DNA from: Streptomyces sp. CB01373
Lineage (GTDB): Bacteria; Actinomycetota; Actinomycetes; Streptomycetales; Streptomycetaceae
DNA length: 64,000 nucleotides
Assembly (NCBI RefSeq): GCF_002803075.1
Contig: NZ_NNBK01000010.1
Location: forward strand, 47,135 to 111,134
Direction: 5' to 3'
Below the pieces are notes generated by a model. It saw only the letters and a program-made list of their open reading frames with translations, was not told where the DNA came from and searched no databases. Each line of letters begins with the position of its first letter. Positions within the stretch are counted from its first letter, which is position 1. This document shows, piece after piece, positions 53,179 through 61,593 of this stretch. A program made the position numbers and the translations under genes.

Positions 53179-54519
53179 TCAGCCCTGGTTCTTGTACGCC
53201 TTGGCCGCCGCGGCCTCCAGCTTCGCCGCGGTGCCCTTCGGGTCGGACGGGTCGCGCAGGAAGTCCTGGAGCAGCTTCCACTCGCCCGCGCCGCTGGTGC
53301 CGCCGAAGGCCGCCGGGGCCTGGTCGGACATGTCGAAGCGGACCGCGTCGGAGTCGCCCGCCCCGATGAGGGACTTGGCGGTGGCGCGGGTGACGTCGTC
53401 GCCGTAGGAGGCGAGGTCGAGGTTCTTGTTCGGGGACAGGAATCCGCCGGCCTTGGCCCACACGGCCGCGGCCTCGGGGGTGGCCAGGTACTCGAGGAGC
53501 TTCATGCCGGCCTTGGCGTTCTTGCCGTCCTTGAGGACGGCGGCCGCGTCACCGCCGCTGACGACCGGCGCGTTGCCGCCGTCGACCGGCGGGAAGGGGA
53601 AGAAGTCCGCGTCCTTGCCGATGGTCCGGTCGAACTGGTCGTGGGCGACGCCCGCGACGAAGTCGCCCTCGTAGACCATGCCGGCCTCGGGCTTGGGTCC
53701 GAAGACCTTCTCCACCGAGCCCGGGAAGTCGGTGTTGAGGGCGCCCTTCTGGCCGCCCGCGATCAGCTGCTTGTCCTTGAACAGCTTGCCGAGCGTGGTG
53801 AGGGCCTTGACCACGCTGTCGTCGGTCCACTTCAGGTCGTGGGCGGCGAGGGCGTCGTACTTCTCGGGGCCGGCCTGGGAGAGGTAGACGTTCTCGAACC
53901 AGTCGGTCAGGGTCCAGCCGTCCTGTCCGGCGACCGCGAAGGCGGCGAGTCCGGAGTCGGAGAGGGTGTGCCCGGCCTTGAGCATCTCGTCGTAGGTCGC
54001 CGGTGCCTTGACGCCGGCCTGGTCGAGCGCGTCGGGGCTGTACCAGACAGTGGACTTGTGGGCGGCCTTGAAGTACAGGCCGTACAGGGTGTCGTCGACG
54101 CTGCCGTACTTCTTCCACACCGGCGCGAAGTTGGCGTCCACCGACTTCTGGGTGGTGTCGGACAGCGGCTCCAGCCAGCCCTTCTTGGCGAACTGCTGGA
54201 GCACGCCGACCTGCGGGACCATCACGACGTCGGGCGCGTTGCCGCCCTCGATCTTGCTGCCGACGACGGTGGAGACGTTGTCGCCGGTCGACATGAACTG
54301 GGTCTTGGCGCCGGTCTTCGCGGAGAACGCGTCCAGCACCTTCTGGAAGTTCTTCTGCTCGCTGCCGGACCAGACGCCGGCCACGGTGACCGTCTGGCCG
54401 CTGAGCGTCTTGTCGCCGCCACCGGCGGAGACGGGGTCGTCGCCGCCGCAGGCGGTGGCGCCGAGGGCGAGGACGAGGGCGGTGCAGCCGGTGAGCAGGG
54501 TGGTACGTCGTCGCATCAT
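53179..54519 (-). CDS. Alpha-glucoside-type ABC transporter binding lipoprotein
   Basis: A 446-aa solute-binding protein, family 1. Signal peptide with lipobox ATAC (C24). Matches AglE/alpha-glucoside binders: VTVAGVWSGSEQKNFQKVLDAF, APDVVMVPQVGVLQQFAKKGWL, YGLYFKAAHKSTVWYSP. It lies downstream of the GH13 gene and 6 bp before the permease gene. No ATPase is present locally. Confidence 0.92.
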   Translation of the reverse strand: MMRRRTTLLTGCTALVLALGATACGGDDPVSAGGGDKTLSGQTVTVAGVWSGSEQKNFQKVLDAFSAKTGAKTQFMSTGDNVSTVVGSKIEGGNAPDVVMVPQVGVLQQFAKKGWLEPLSDTTQKSVDANFAPVWKKYGSVDDTLYGLYFKAAHKSTVWYSPDALDQAGVKAPATYDEMLKAGHTLSDSGLAAFAVAGQDGWTLTDWFENVYLSQAGPEKYDALAAHDLKWTDDSVVKALTTLGKLFKDKQLIAGGQKGALNTDFPGSVEKVFGPKPEAGMVYEGDFVAGVAHDQFDRTIGKDADFFPFPPVDGGNAPVVSGGDAAAVLKDGKNAKAGMKLLEYLATPEAAAVWAKAGGFLSPNKNLDLASYGDDVTRATAKSLIGAGDSDAVRFDMSDQAPAAFGGTSGAGEWKLLQDFLRDPSDPKGTAAKLEAAAAKAYKNQG

Positions 54520-54554
54520 CGTTGATGTCCCTTCGGAAGGTGGGGATTGACGAA

Positions 54555-54605
54555 GTTCAGAGGTCGGTGAGGTTCAGGGGTCGGTGAGGTTCAGAGGTCG
54601 GTGCC
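54555..54605. repeat. Three tandem 17-bp repeats at the end of the GH13 gene
   Basis: The unit gttcagaggtcggtgag occurs three times head to tail (54555-54571, 54572-54588 with one change, 54589-54605 with the last two bases changed). The third copy spans the GH13 stop codon and final codons; the others lie in the 71-bp gap before the binding-protein gene. Confidence 0.85.
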
Positions 54606-56222
54606 GTCGGTGATCCACCAGGCGGCGGTGGACCCGGCGAGTACCCCGGGCGGGCAGTCGGCGCTGGCCAGCAGCGGAGTGCCGGGGACCGGCGCGGTCG
54701 TGGGCGAGGTACCGAAGTTGACGGCGCAGACCAGGCCGTCGCCGCGGACGAAGGCGAGCACGTCCGGCGGGGTGTCCAGCCAGCGCAGCGAGCCCTCGCC
54801 CAACTGGGGCAGCGCGGAACGCAGTTGCAGGCCGTCGCGGTACAGGTGCCAGAAGGAGCGGGTGTCGGCGAGGGCGCGTTCGGTGACGTACTCGGCGAAG
54901 TACTCGGGCTGCGGGAGCCAGGGCTTGGCGCTCTGGGTCCCGGAGGTGAAGCCGAACGGGGAGACCTGTCCCGACCAGGGCAGCGGCACCCGGCAGCCGT
55001 CTCGGACGTGGGTGCGGCTTCCGGTGCGATGGAAGATGGGGTCGGTGAGCACGTCGTCGGGCAGGTCGACGACCTCGGGCAGGCCGAGTTCCTCGCCCTG
55101 GTAGACGTACGCGGCTCCGGGCAGCGCCAGCATCAGCAGCGCGGCGGCGCGGGCGCGTGCGGCGCCGAGTCCGCTGCCCTCCACGGCGGCCTCGCCGTAG
55201 CGGGTGACGGTGCGGACCTGGTCGTGGTTGTTGAGGACCCAGGTGACCGTGGAGCCGGTGCCGGCGATGTCGAGCATGGCCTCGGAGATGACCTTGCGGA
55301 AGGCATCGGCGTCCCAGGGGGCGCCGAGCAGGTCGAAGAAGAAGGCCTGGTGCAGTTCGTCCGCGCGGACGTACTGGGCGTGTTCGCGGGCGCTGGGCAC
55401 GGACACCTCGCCGACCAGCAGGCGTTCGCGGCCGTCGCGTGCGGTGTACTCCTCGCACACCGCGCGCCAGTGCCGCCACACGTCGTGCACCTCGGGCTGG
55501 TTCCAGGCGAGCGGGTTGACCGAGTCGCGGGTGCGGGCGTCGGCCTCCGGGTCCGGGGAGTCGGGCAGTTCGGGGTGCTTGAACAGGCCGGCGGCGACGT
55601 CGATGCGGAAGCCGTCCACGCCCCGGTCGAGCCAGAAGCGCAGGACGCGCTCGAACTCGGCGGGGATCTCGGGGTTGCGCCAGTTCCAGTCGGGCTGCTC
55701 GGGCGTGAACATGTGCAGGTACCACTGGCCGGGGCGGCCGTCCGGCTCGGTGACCCGGCTCCAGGCGGGGCCGCCGAACATGGCGTGCCAGTTGTTGGGC
55801 GGCTCGGCGCCGTCGGGGCCGCGCCCGTCGGTGAAGTGGTAGCGGTCGCGGGCCTCGCTGCCGGGCGCGGCGGCGAGCGCCTCGCGGAACCACGGGTGCT
55901 CGCTGGAGCAGTGGTTGGGGACGATGTCGAGGAGCACCCTGATCCCCAGCCGATGCGCGGTGGCCATCAGCAGGTCGAACTCGGCGAGATCACCGAAGAC
56001 CGGGTCGACGCCGCAGTAGTCGGCCACGTCGTAGCCGTGGTCGTGCTGCGGGGAGGGGTAGAAGGGACTCAGCCAGATGCCGTCGACGCCGAGCTTCTTC
56101 AGATACGGCAACCCCGCGCGGACCCCGGCCAGATCGCCGATGCCGTCGCCGGTGCTGTCCAGAAAGCTGCGGACATACACCTGGTAGATCACCGCGTCGC
56201 GCCACCAACCATGCCTGTTCAA
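54591..56222 (-). CDS. GH13 alpha-glucosidase (oligo-1,6-glucosidase/AglA type)
   Basis: A 543-aa cytoplasmic glycoside hydrolase family 13 enzyme. N-terminal WWRDAVIYQVYVRSF and SPQHDHGYDVADY; nucleophile D208 in GFRIDVA, acid/base E272 in LLVGEVS, third acid D334 in LNNHDQ. It hydrolyses imported alpha-glucosides such as maltose or sucrose isomers. The start is a TTG (56220-56222); a signal peptide is absent, so it acts after uptake. First gene of the reverse-strand sugar operon. Confidence 0.92.
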   Translation of the reverse strand: MNRHGWWRDAVIYQVYVRSFLDSTGDGIGDLAGVRAGLPYLKKLGVDGIWLSPFYPSPQHDHGYDVADYCGVDPVFGDLAEFDLLMATAHRLGIRVLLDIVPNHCSSEHPWFREALAAAPGSEARDRYHFTDGRGPDGAEPPNNWHAMFGGPAWSRVTEPDGRPGQWYLHMFTPEQPDWNWRNPEIPAEFERVLRFWLDRGVDGFRIDVAAGLFKHPELPDSPDPEADARTRDSVNPLAWNQPEVHDVWRHWRAVCEEYTARDGRERLLVGEVSVPSAREHAQYVRADELHQAFFFDLLGAPWDADAFRKVISEAMLDIAGTGSTVTWVLNNHDQVRTVTRYGEAAVEGSGLGAARARAAALLMLALPGAAYVYQGEELGLPEVVDLPDDVLTDPIFHRTGSRTHVRDGCRVPLPWSGQVSPFGFTSGTQSAKPWLPQPEYFAEYVTERALADTRSFWHLYRDGLQLRSALPQLGEGSLRWLDTPPDVLAFVRGDGLVCAVNFGTSPTTAPVPGTPLLASADCPPGVLAGSTAAWWITDGTDL

Positions 56223-56250
56223 TCCATTGACCTGTTCCTGTGAAGGCAGC

Positions 56251-56409
56251 AGTTATGCATGCATGTTAGGTAGCGGTGTCTCGAAGGTGTCAACGAACGG
56301 AACAGAAGCTACTCAGCAGTTGACCGCCCATGTCCTGACTTGTCAGGACGGGCCAGAGGCAGATGTGATGACGGCGTTACCTAACACGTAACTAGTGGGA
56401 GCGCTTCAC
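56251..56409 (-). promoter_or_regulatory. Promoter and operator cluster of the GH13 operon
   Basis: Reverse-strand TTGACA (plus 56288-56293) and TAACAT (plus 56263-56268) are the best promoter, with 19-bp spacing. TGTTAGGTA at 56264-56272 overlaps the -10 and recurs inverted at 56378-56386. A perfect inverted repeat GTCCTGAC-tt-GTCAGGAC lies at 56332-56349. GGGAGCGCTTCAC at 56397-56409 is a one-mismatch LacI-type site like those at 1404-1441. Confidence 0.6.
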
Positions 56410-56426
56410 TGTGAGCGGTACGAGTG

Positions 56427-57701
56427 CTACGAGCGCCCGGCGATGGCGTCGAGCTCGCGCGCCAGGCGCCGCACGGCCGCCTCGGGGGTCTGCCGCCCCG
56501 CCAGCGCGTCGTGCACGACCGCCTGCACCACCAGGCTGACCTGGTCGTAGTGCGGGCTCTTGGGGCGCGGCGCGGCGGCCAGCACGGAGGCCCGCAGGGT
56601 CGGCAGATACGGGAACCGCCGTACGAGTGCGGGGTCCTCGTACAGCGCGGCGCGCACGGGCGGCAGCGCGCCCTCGGTGAGCACCTGGCGCTGGACGGGC
56701 TCGCTGGTGAGGTACGCGATGAGGCGCGCGGCCGAGTCGGGGTGCCGCGCGTGCGTGTTGACGGCCAGGTTGGAGCCGCCGAGGACACTGGTCCCCGGCC
56801 CGTCGGGTCCGGGCAGCGGCACGGCGCCGATCCTCCCGGCGACCTTGGAGCCCTCGGCCGAGGCGACGGCGTACGCGTAGGGCCAGTTGCGCAGGAAGAG
56901 CAGCCGGCCGTCCTGGAAGGCCTGCTTGGACTCCTCCTCCTTGTACGTCAGCGCCTCCCGGGGGATCCAGCCCTCGCGGAAGCCGCGCGCCAGGAAGCCG
57001 ATGCCCTCGCGGGCCGCGCGCGAGTCGACGGTGACGCGCTCGCCCTCGTCGCCGAGGATCGTGCCGCCCGCCGAGTACACGGCCTCGGCGGCGTTGACGG
57101 TCAGGCCCTCGTACGGCAGGAACTGGCCCGCGTAGCCGTCCAGACCGTACTTCGGCGCGATGGTCCGGGCGGCGTGCTCCAGCTCGGCCCAGGTGCGCGG
57201 CGGCGCGACGCCCTCCTTGTCCAGGACGTCCTTGCGGTACAGCAGCAGGCCGGCGTTGGTGACGTACGGGACCGCGTACAGCCGTCCGTCGTAGGTGGCC
57301 GTGCCGACGACCGGGGGCAGGAAGGTCTTCAACGGGAAGCGCTCGCGCGGCAGCGGGCGGATCCAGCCGGCCGCGGCGAACTCCGAGGTCCAGTTCACGT
57401 CGATGTTGAGCACGTCGAACCGGCTGCGGTTGCCGCCGCGCAGGTCGGTGGCCATCTGCGCCCGGGTCTCGTCGGCGGCGTCGGGCAGCTCGACGAGTGT
57501 GACCCTCTCGGCGGGATGGGTACGGTTCCAGCCCTCAAGGAGCGAACCGAGGTAGCCGGTCAGATCGCCCGCGGTGGCCAGGGTGAGCGGGCCGCGGCCC
57601 TCACCGCTCCCCCCGGTCGCCCTCGCGCCCGAGGATATATAGCCGGTCATGACCACGACCAGAACAAGGAGGCCCCTACCAGCGGCGTGGATCCACCGCA
57701 T
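56427..57701 (-). CDS. Extracellular sugar-binding protein without lipobox cysteine
   Basis: A 424-aa family 1 solute-binding protein (PLTLATAGDLTGYLGSLLEGW, LYAVPYVTNAGLLLYRKDVL, FLRNWPYAYAVASAEGSKVAG). The N-terminus MRWIHAAGRGLLVLVVVMTG is a signal or anchor segment, but no cysteine follows it, so it cannot be lipid-anchored in the normal way. AGGAGG lies 7 nt before the ATG. It sits alone, without permeases of its own, and may share those of the GH13 operon downstream. Confidence 0.88.
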   Translation of the reverse strand: MRWIHAAGRGLLVLVVVMTGYISSGARATGGSGEGRGPLTLATAGDLTGYLGSLLEGWNRTHPAERVTLVELPDAADETRAQMATDLRGGNRSRFDVLNIDVNWTSEFAAAGWIRPLPRERFPLKTFLPPVVGTATYDGRLYAVPYVTNAGLLLYRKDVLDKEGVAPPRTWAELEHAARTIAPKYGLDGYAGQFLPYEGLTVNAAEAVYSAGGTILGDEGERVTVDSRAAREGIGFLARGFREGWIPREALTYKEEESKQAFQDGRLLFLRNWPYAYAVASAEGSKVAGRIGAVPLPGPDGPGTSVLGGSNLAVNTHARHPDSAARLIAYLTSEPVQRQVLTEGALPPVRAALYEDPALVRRFPYLPTLRASVLAAAPRPKSPHYDQVSLVVQAVVHDALAGRQTPEAAVRRLARELDAIAGRS

Positions 57702-57754
57702 AGGTTCCTCCTTGCACACCGGCGCCGGGCACCTTCGCCCGGCTCAGGCCATGT

Positions 57755-57769
57755 ATACCTGTTAGGTAT
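57755..57769. promoter_or_regulatory. Palindrome between the binding-protein gene and padR
   Basis: ATACCT-gtt-AGGTAT (57755-57769), inside the 159-bp divergent region. It includes TGTTAGGTA, the motif also present twice before the GH13 gene. A PadR-type operator is likely; it could also contain promoter elements. Confidence 0.55.
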
Positions 57770-57860
57770 GGGCGATACTAGGGCCTGGCGTCAATCTCAC
57801 GTCGTCCACCCGGAGACCCCCGCATGACGCGTCTGACGAGGACCTAGGAGGAGAGCACGC

Positions 57861-58376
57861 GTGCGCCTGCCCCTCCTGGCACTTCTCGCGCGCGGTCCCG
57901 CCCACGGCTACGAGCTGAAGCAGGACCTTGAGCAACTGCTGGGCTCCGCGTACCCTCAGCCGAACGTCGGCCAGATCTACGTGACCCTCGGCCGCCTCGA
58001 GAAGTCGGGACTGATCGAGGGCGAGGAGGTCGAGCAGTCCAGCCGGCCCAACAAGAAGATCTACCACCTCACCGACGCCGGGCGGGAGGAACTGCGCGCC
58101 TGGTTCGAGGAGCCCGAGGACGAACCCCGGGTGCGGGACGAGTTCTTCATGAAGCTCGCCCTCGCCCCGCAGACCGGTCTCGCCGACCAGATCGCCCTCA
58201 TCAACAAGCAGCGGCGCCAGTACCTCAACACCATGCGCGGTCTGTCGAAGCTGGCCGCCGCCGAGAACCGGGACAACCGAATCGCCCAACTGCTGATCGA
58301 GGGCGCCATGCTGCACCTTCAAGCCGACCTGGACTGGCTGGAGCGGTGCCAGGAGGAACTGGAGGGGCTGGAGTGA
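57861..58376 (+). CDS. PadR-family transcriptional regulator
   Basis: A 171-aa regulator with N-terminal winged helix (LLALLARGPAHGYELKQDLEQ, NVGQIYVTLGRLEKSGLI, KKIYHLTDAGREEL) and a C-terminal helical PadR dimerisation domain. GTG start with AGGAGGAG 7 nt upstream. The stop overlaps the ABC ATPase start by 4 bp, so it probably regulates the ABC/FtsX exporter operon in which it is encoded. Confidence 0.93.
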   Translation: MRLPLLALLARGPAHGYELKQDLEQLLGSAYPQPNVGQIYVTLGRLEKSGLIEGEEVEQSSRPNKKIYHLTDAGREELRAWFEEPEDEPRVRDEFFMKLALAPQTGLADQIALINKQRRQYLNTMRGLSKLAAAENRDNRIAQLLIEGAMLHLQADLDWLERCQEELEGLE

Positions 58377-59128
58377 GTGACGTCCGAGCTCCGGCGCTGC
58401 TGCGGGCCGAGGGCCTGGTCAAGACGCATCACGGCCAGGGGGCGCCCGCCCGGGCCGTGCGCGGGGTGGATCTGTCGGTGACCCGCGGCGAGTTCGTGGC
58501 GGTCACCGGCCCGTCCGGGGCCGGCAAGTCGACGCTGCTGCACCTGCTCGGCGGGCTGCAGCGGCCGGACGAGGGCAGCATCTGGCTGGACGGCCGGTGC
58601 ACCGACTCCTACGGCGAGGCCCGCTGGGCCGAGGAGCGCCGCAACGGCATCGGGATCGTGTTCCAGTTCTTCAACCTGGTCTCCAACCTGTCCGTCGCCG
58701 ACAACGTCGAGCTGCCTGCCCTGCTCGCCGGCCGCTCTCCGCGGCAGGCACGCGCCGAGCGGGAGGAGCTGCTGGCCGAGCTGGGCCTTGAGGGCAAGGA
58801 GCGCAGCATGCCGGGCGAGCTGTCCGGCGGTGAGCAGCAGCGGGTCGCGCTGGCCCGCGCGCTGGTCAACCACCCTCCGTTGCTGCTCGCCGACGAGCCC
58901 GCCGGCAGCCTCGACAGCAAGGGCACCCGCGAGGTGATGCGGCTGCTGTCCCGCTTCCACGGGCGCGGCCAGACGATCGTGCTGGTCACCCATGACGCCC
59001 GGCTGGCCAGCGCCGCGGACCGGGTGATCAGTTTCTTCGACGGCCGGATCGCCGACGACGCGGAACTGGACGGGACCACGCCGTCGCGGAGCACGGGGAT
59101 CTCGGGCGTGCTGGAGCTGAGGGACTGA
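58373..59128 (+). CDS. ABC transporter ATPase (LolD/MacB type)
   Basis: A 251-aa ATPase with Walker A GPSGAGKST, the Q-loop region GIGIVFQFFNLVSNLSV, signature LSGGEQQRVALARALV, Walker B LLLADEPAGSLD and H-loop VTHDARLA. This is the type that pairs with FtsX-like permeases for export of peptides, antibiotics or lipoproteins. GTG start overlaps padR. Confidence 0.93.
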   Translation: MSDVRAPALLRAEGLVKTHHGQGAPARAVRGVDLSVTRGEFVAVTGPSGAGKSTLLHLLGGLQRPDEGSIWLDGRCTDSYGEARWAEERRNGIGIVFQFFNLVSNLSVADNVELPALLAGRSPRQARAEREELLAELGLEGKERSMPGELSGGEQQRVALARALVNHPPLLLADEPAGSLDSKGTREVMRLLSRFHGRGQTIVLVTHDARLASAADRVISFFDGRIADDAELDGTTPSRSTGISGVLELRD

Positions 59129-59213
59129 GTGCGGTGTACGACCACCTGATGTGTTCGGATCACAGCCGCCGGGCGTGCCCGGGTCCGCGTTCCGGACCGA
59201 GGGGCTGAGGCCC

Positions 59214-61496
59214 GTGCGAGCCACGTTGCGCTGGGCGCACTCCGATCTGCGCACCCACCGCGGGGAGGCGCTGTTCATCGCGCTGGCCACGACCGGCATC
59301 GTCGCCTCGCTGCTGCTGGCCACCGCGTTGTTCGGCTACGCCACCAACCCCTGGCAGCGGGTCTTCACCCAGTCCAACGGGGCCCATGTGTGGCTGCACA
59401 CGGCGCGGTCCGCCGAGACGGAGCGGCTGGCCGCGCTGGACGGTGTCGAGTCGGTCACCGACGCCTACCTCATCGAGTCCGCCACCGTCGTCTCCCGCGG
59501 CACCCGCGCCACCGTGGAGCTGCGCGGCACGCCGTCGCTGCCCACCGTGGGCCGCCCGCTGCTCACCGCCGGGCACTGGCCGGCCGCCGGGGAGGCGGAC
59601 GGCGTGGTCCTGGAGAGCCGCCTGGCCAGGGCGCTGCTGGCCGAGCCCGGTGACACGCTCGTCCTGCCCGGCACCGGGCGCACGCTCAGCGTGGTGGGCA
59701 TCGCCGACAGCGCCGAGCCCCGCTACGGCCCCGGCGAGCAGCCGGGGCTGGTGTGGGCGCTGCCGTCCGCCGTGCGCGAGCCCGGCGGACGGGTGGTCGG
59801 AGTGCGGCTGACCGATCCCGACGACACGGACTACGCCGTGCAGCGCGCCGTCACCGTGCTGGGCGCCGGCGTGGTCGGCGAGGTGTCCACCTGGCAGCAG
59901 GCGCGGGCCGAGGCGCAGGGCGACAACCGGCTGCTCGGGCAGGTGCTTGGCCTGTTCGGGCTGGGCGCGCTGATCGCGGCCGGGCTGGCGGTGCACGGCG
60001 CGATCGGCACCCGTATCCGGGGGCATCTGCGGGACATCTCGGTGCTCAAGGCGATCGGTTTCACGCCCGCCCAGGTGGTCCGGATCTTCCTGCTCCAGCA
60101 TGTGGCGTACGCCCTGCTGGGCGCCGTGGCCGCGGTGGTGCTCACCGAGGGGCTGGGCGCGCGGATACCGGGCCGGCTCGGCGACGCGGTGGGGGTGTGG
60201 CAGGGCCTGCCGGACCACACGGTGGCGATGGTCGCGGTCCCGGTGGGAGCGGTGCTGTTCATCGGCGCGGTGACCGGGCTCGCGGCGTGGCGGGCGGGAC
60301 GGGTGCCGCCGGTCCCGGTGCCGCGCCCCACGGCGGTGCCGGGCGGCGGGCTGACCGCGGCCGCCCGCAGGGCGCTGGGTCTGCGCCTGCCGCCCGCGCT
60401 GGTCCTGGGCTGGCACCGGGCCTTCACCCGCCGTCCGCGCACCTTCGCCACGGTGGGACGGCTGGCGCTGCCGCTGCTGCTGATGGTGGTGGCGATGAGT
60501 GCCTGGACCACGATCGACCGCTTCCACAGCAGGCCGGAGGAGCTGGGGCTGCCGGCCGCGCTCACCGTCCGCCCCGACAGCGCCCTGGACGACCGCGAGG
60601 CGCGGGACCTGCTGGCGAGGGAGCCCGGGGTCGCCGCCGTCTACCCCGGGGTGGAGGTGGCCGCCCTGGTCCCCGGCCAGACGGCCACGATCGCCCTGCG
60701 GGGCCTGGGCACCCGCGAGGCCCCCTACCCGTTCGCCCTCGCCGAGGGCCGCCGCGCGAACGGCCCCGACGAGGCGGTGGCCGGGCAGGGCCTGCTGGAC
60801 CTGCTCGACGTCACGGTCGGCGACTGGGTGCGCATGACGGTGGGCGACCAGCCGCAGATCCTGCACATCGTCGGCCGCAGCATCGAGCCGGAGAACGCCG
60901 GCCGGGTCATCTCCACGTCCCTGGACACCCTGCACGAGAACGACCCGAACCTCAGCCCCACCTTCTACCAGCTCCGCCTGGACCCGGGCGCCGATCCGCG
61001 CCACGTCGCCACGGCCCTGTCCGCCAGCGCCCACGGCCACCTGGACGTCCACCCGGTGACCAATCCGGCCGACGGCCTGTCGTCGATGCGCGCGGTCATC
61101 GTGGGCCTGATCTGCGTCCTGGCCCTGATCGGTCTGATCGAGCTCCTCTCCGCGATCGGCGGCACGATCCGCGAGGGCGAACGGGACCTCCTGGCCCTCA
61201 AGGCCATCGGTCTCTCCCCCCGCCAGATCACCGCGATCACGGTGACCTCGACCAGCTGTACCGCTCTGGCCGCGGCGGCCACCGCAACCGTCCTGGCCCT
61301 CCCCCTGTCCGACTGGCTGATCAACGCCCAGGGCCACTCCAGCGGCATCGGCGCCGGGATCGCCAGACCCCCTTCCCCGCTCCTGCTCCTCCTCTTCGTC
61401 ACCGCGGCCACCCTCGGCGCCGCAGCCCTCTCCACCCTCCCCGCCACACGAGCCTCCCATCGCCGCCAGGCGGACACACTGTCGGCGGTGGCCTGA
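59214..61496 (+). CDS. FtsX-like ABC permease
   Basis: A 760-aa membrane protein with two FtsX domains: a first helix near residue 15 (ALFIALATTGIVASLLLATALFG), a large external region, a first helix group (LFGLGALIAAGLAVHGAIGT, RIFLLQHVAYALLGAVAAVV), a middle external region and a C-terminal helix group (VIVGLICVLALIGLIELLSA, GERDLLALKAIGLSPRQITA). It works with the preceding ATPase. GTG 59214 was chosen because GAGGGGCTGAGG precedes it; GTG 59151 is possible. Confidence 0.88.
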   Translation: MRATLRWAHSDLRTHRGEALFIALATTGIVASLLLATALFGYATNPWQRVFTQSNGAHVWLHTARSAETERLAALDGVESVTDAYLIESATVVSRGTRATVELRGTPSLPTVGRPLLTAGHWPAAGEADGVVLESRLARALLAEPGDTLVLPGTGRTLSVVGIADSAEPRYGPGEQPGLVWALPSAVREPGGRVVGVRLTDPDDTDYAVQRAVTVLGAGVVGEVSTWQQARAEAQGDNRLLGQVLGLFGLGALIAAGLAVHGAIGTRIRGHLRDISVLKAIGFTPAQVVRIFLLQHVAYALLGAVAAVVLTEGLGARIPGRLGDAVGVWQGLPDHTVAMVAVPVGAVLFIGAVTGLAAWRAGRVPPVPVPRPTAVPGGGLTAAARRALGLRLPPALVLGWHRAFTRRPRTFATVGRLALPLLLMVVAMSAWTTIDRFHSRPEELGLPAALTVRPDSALDDREARDLLAREPGVAAVYPGVEVAALVPGQTATIALRGLGTREAPYPFALAEGRRANGPDEAVAGQGLLDLLDVTVGDWVRMTVGDQPQILHIVGRSIEPENAGRVISTSLDTLHENDPNLSPTFYQLRLDPGADPRHVATALSASAHGHLDVHPVTNPADGLSSMRAVIVGLICVLALIGLIELLSAIGGTIREGERDLLALKAIGLSPRQITAITVTSTSCTALAAAATATVLALPLSDWLINAQGHSSGIGAGIARPPSPLLLLLFVTAATLGAAALSTLPATRASHRRQADTLSAVA

Positions 61497-61519
61497 CCAC
61501 GCGGGGGCCGGGGGCCGGG

Positions 61520-61562
61520 GCGGAGCCCCCGGGCCTCGGAGGGTCCGGGCCCGGGGCTCCGC
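61520..61562. terminator. Bidirectional terminator between the FtsX-type gene and pgi
   Basis: GCGGAGCCCC-c-GGGCC pairs with GGGCCCGGGGCTCCGC (61547-61562) with a single bulge. Flanked by G-rich repeats typical of Streptomyces. Located between convergent genes. Confidence 0.8.
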
Positions 61563-61593
61563 TCCGGCGTGACGGGGTGGGTGGGAGAAGGGG

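Noticed and set aside
54555..54605. CRISPR array
   Set aside because: Repeats are 17 bp and directly adjacent without spacers, and no cas genes are in the window.
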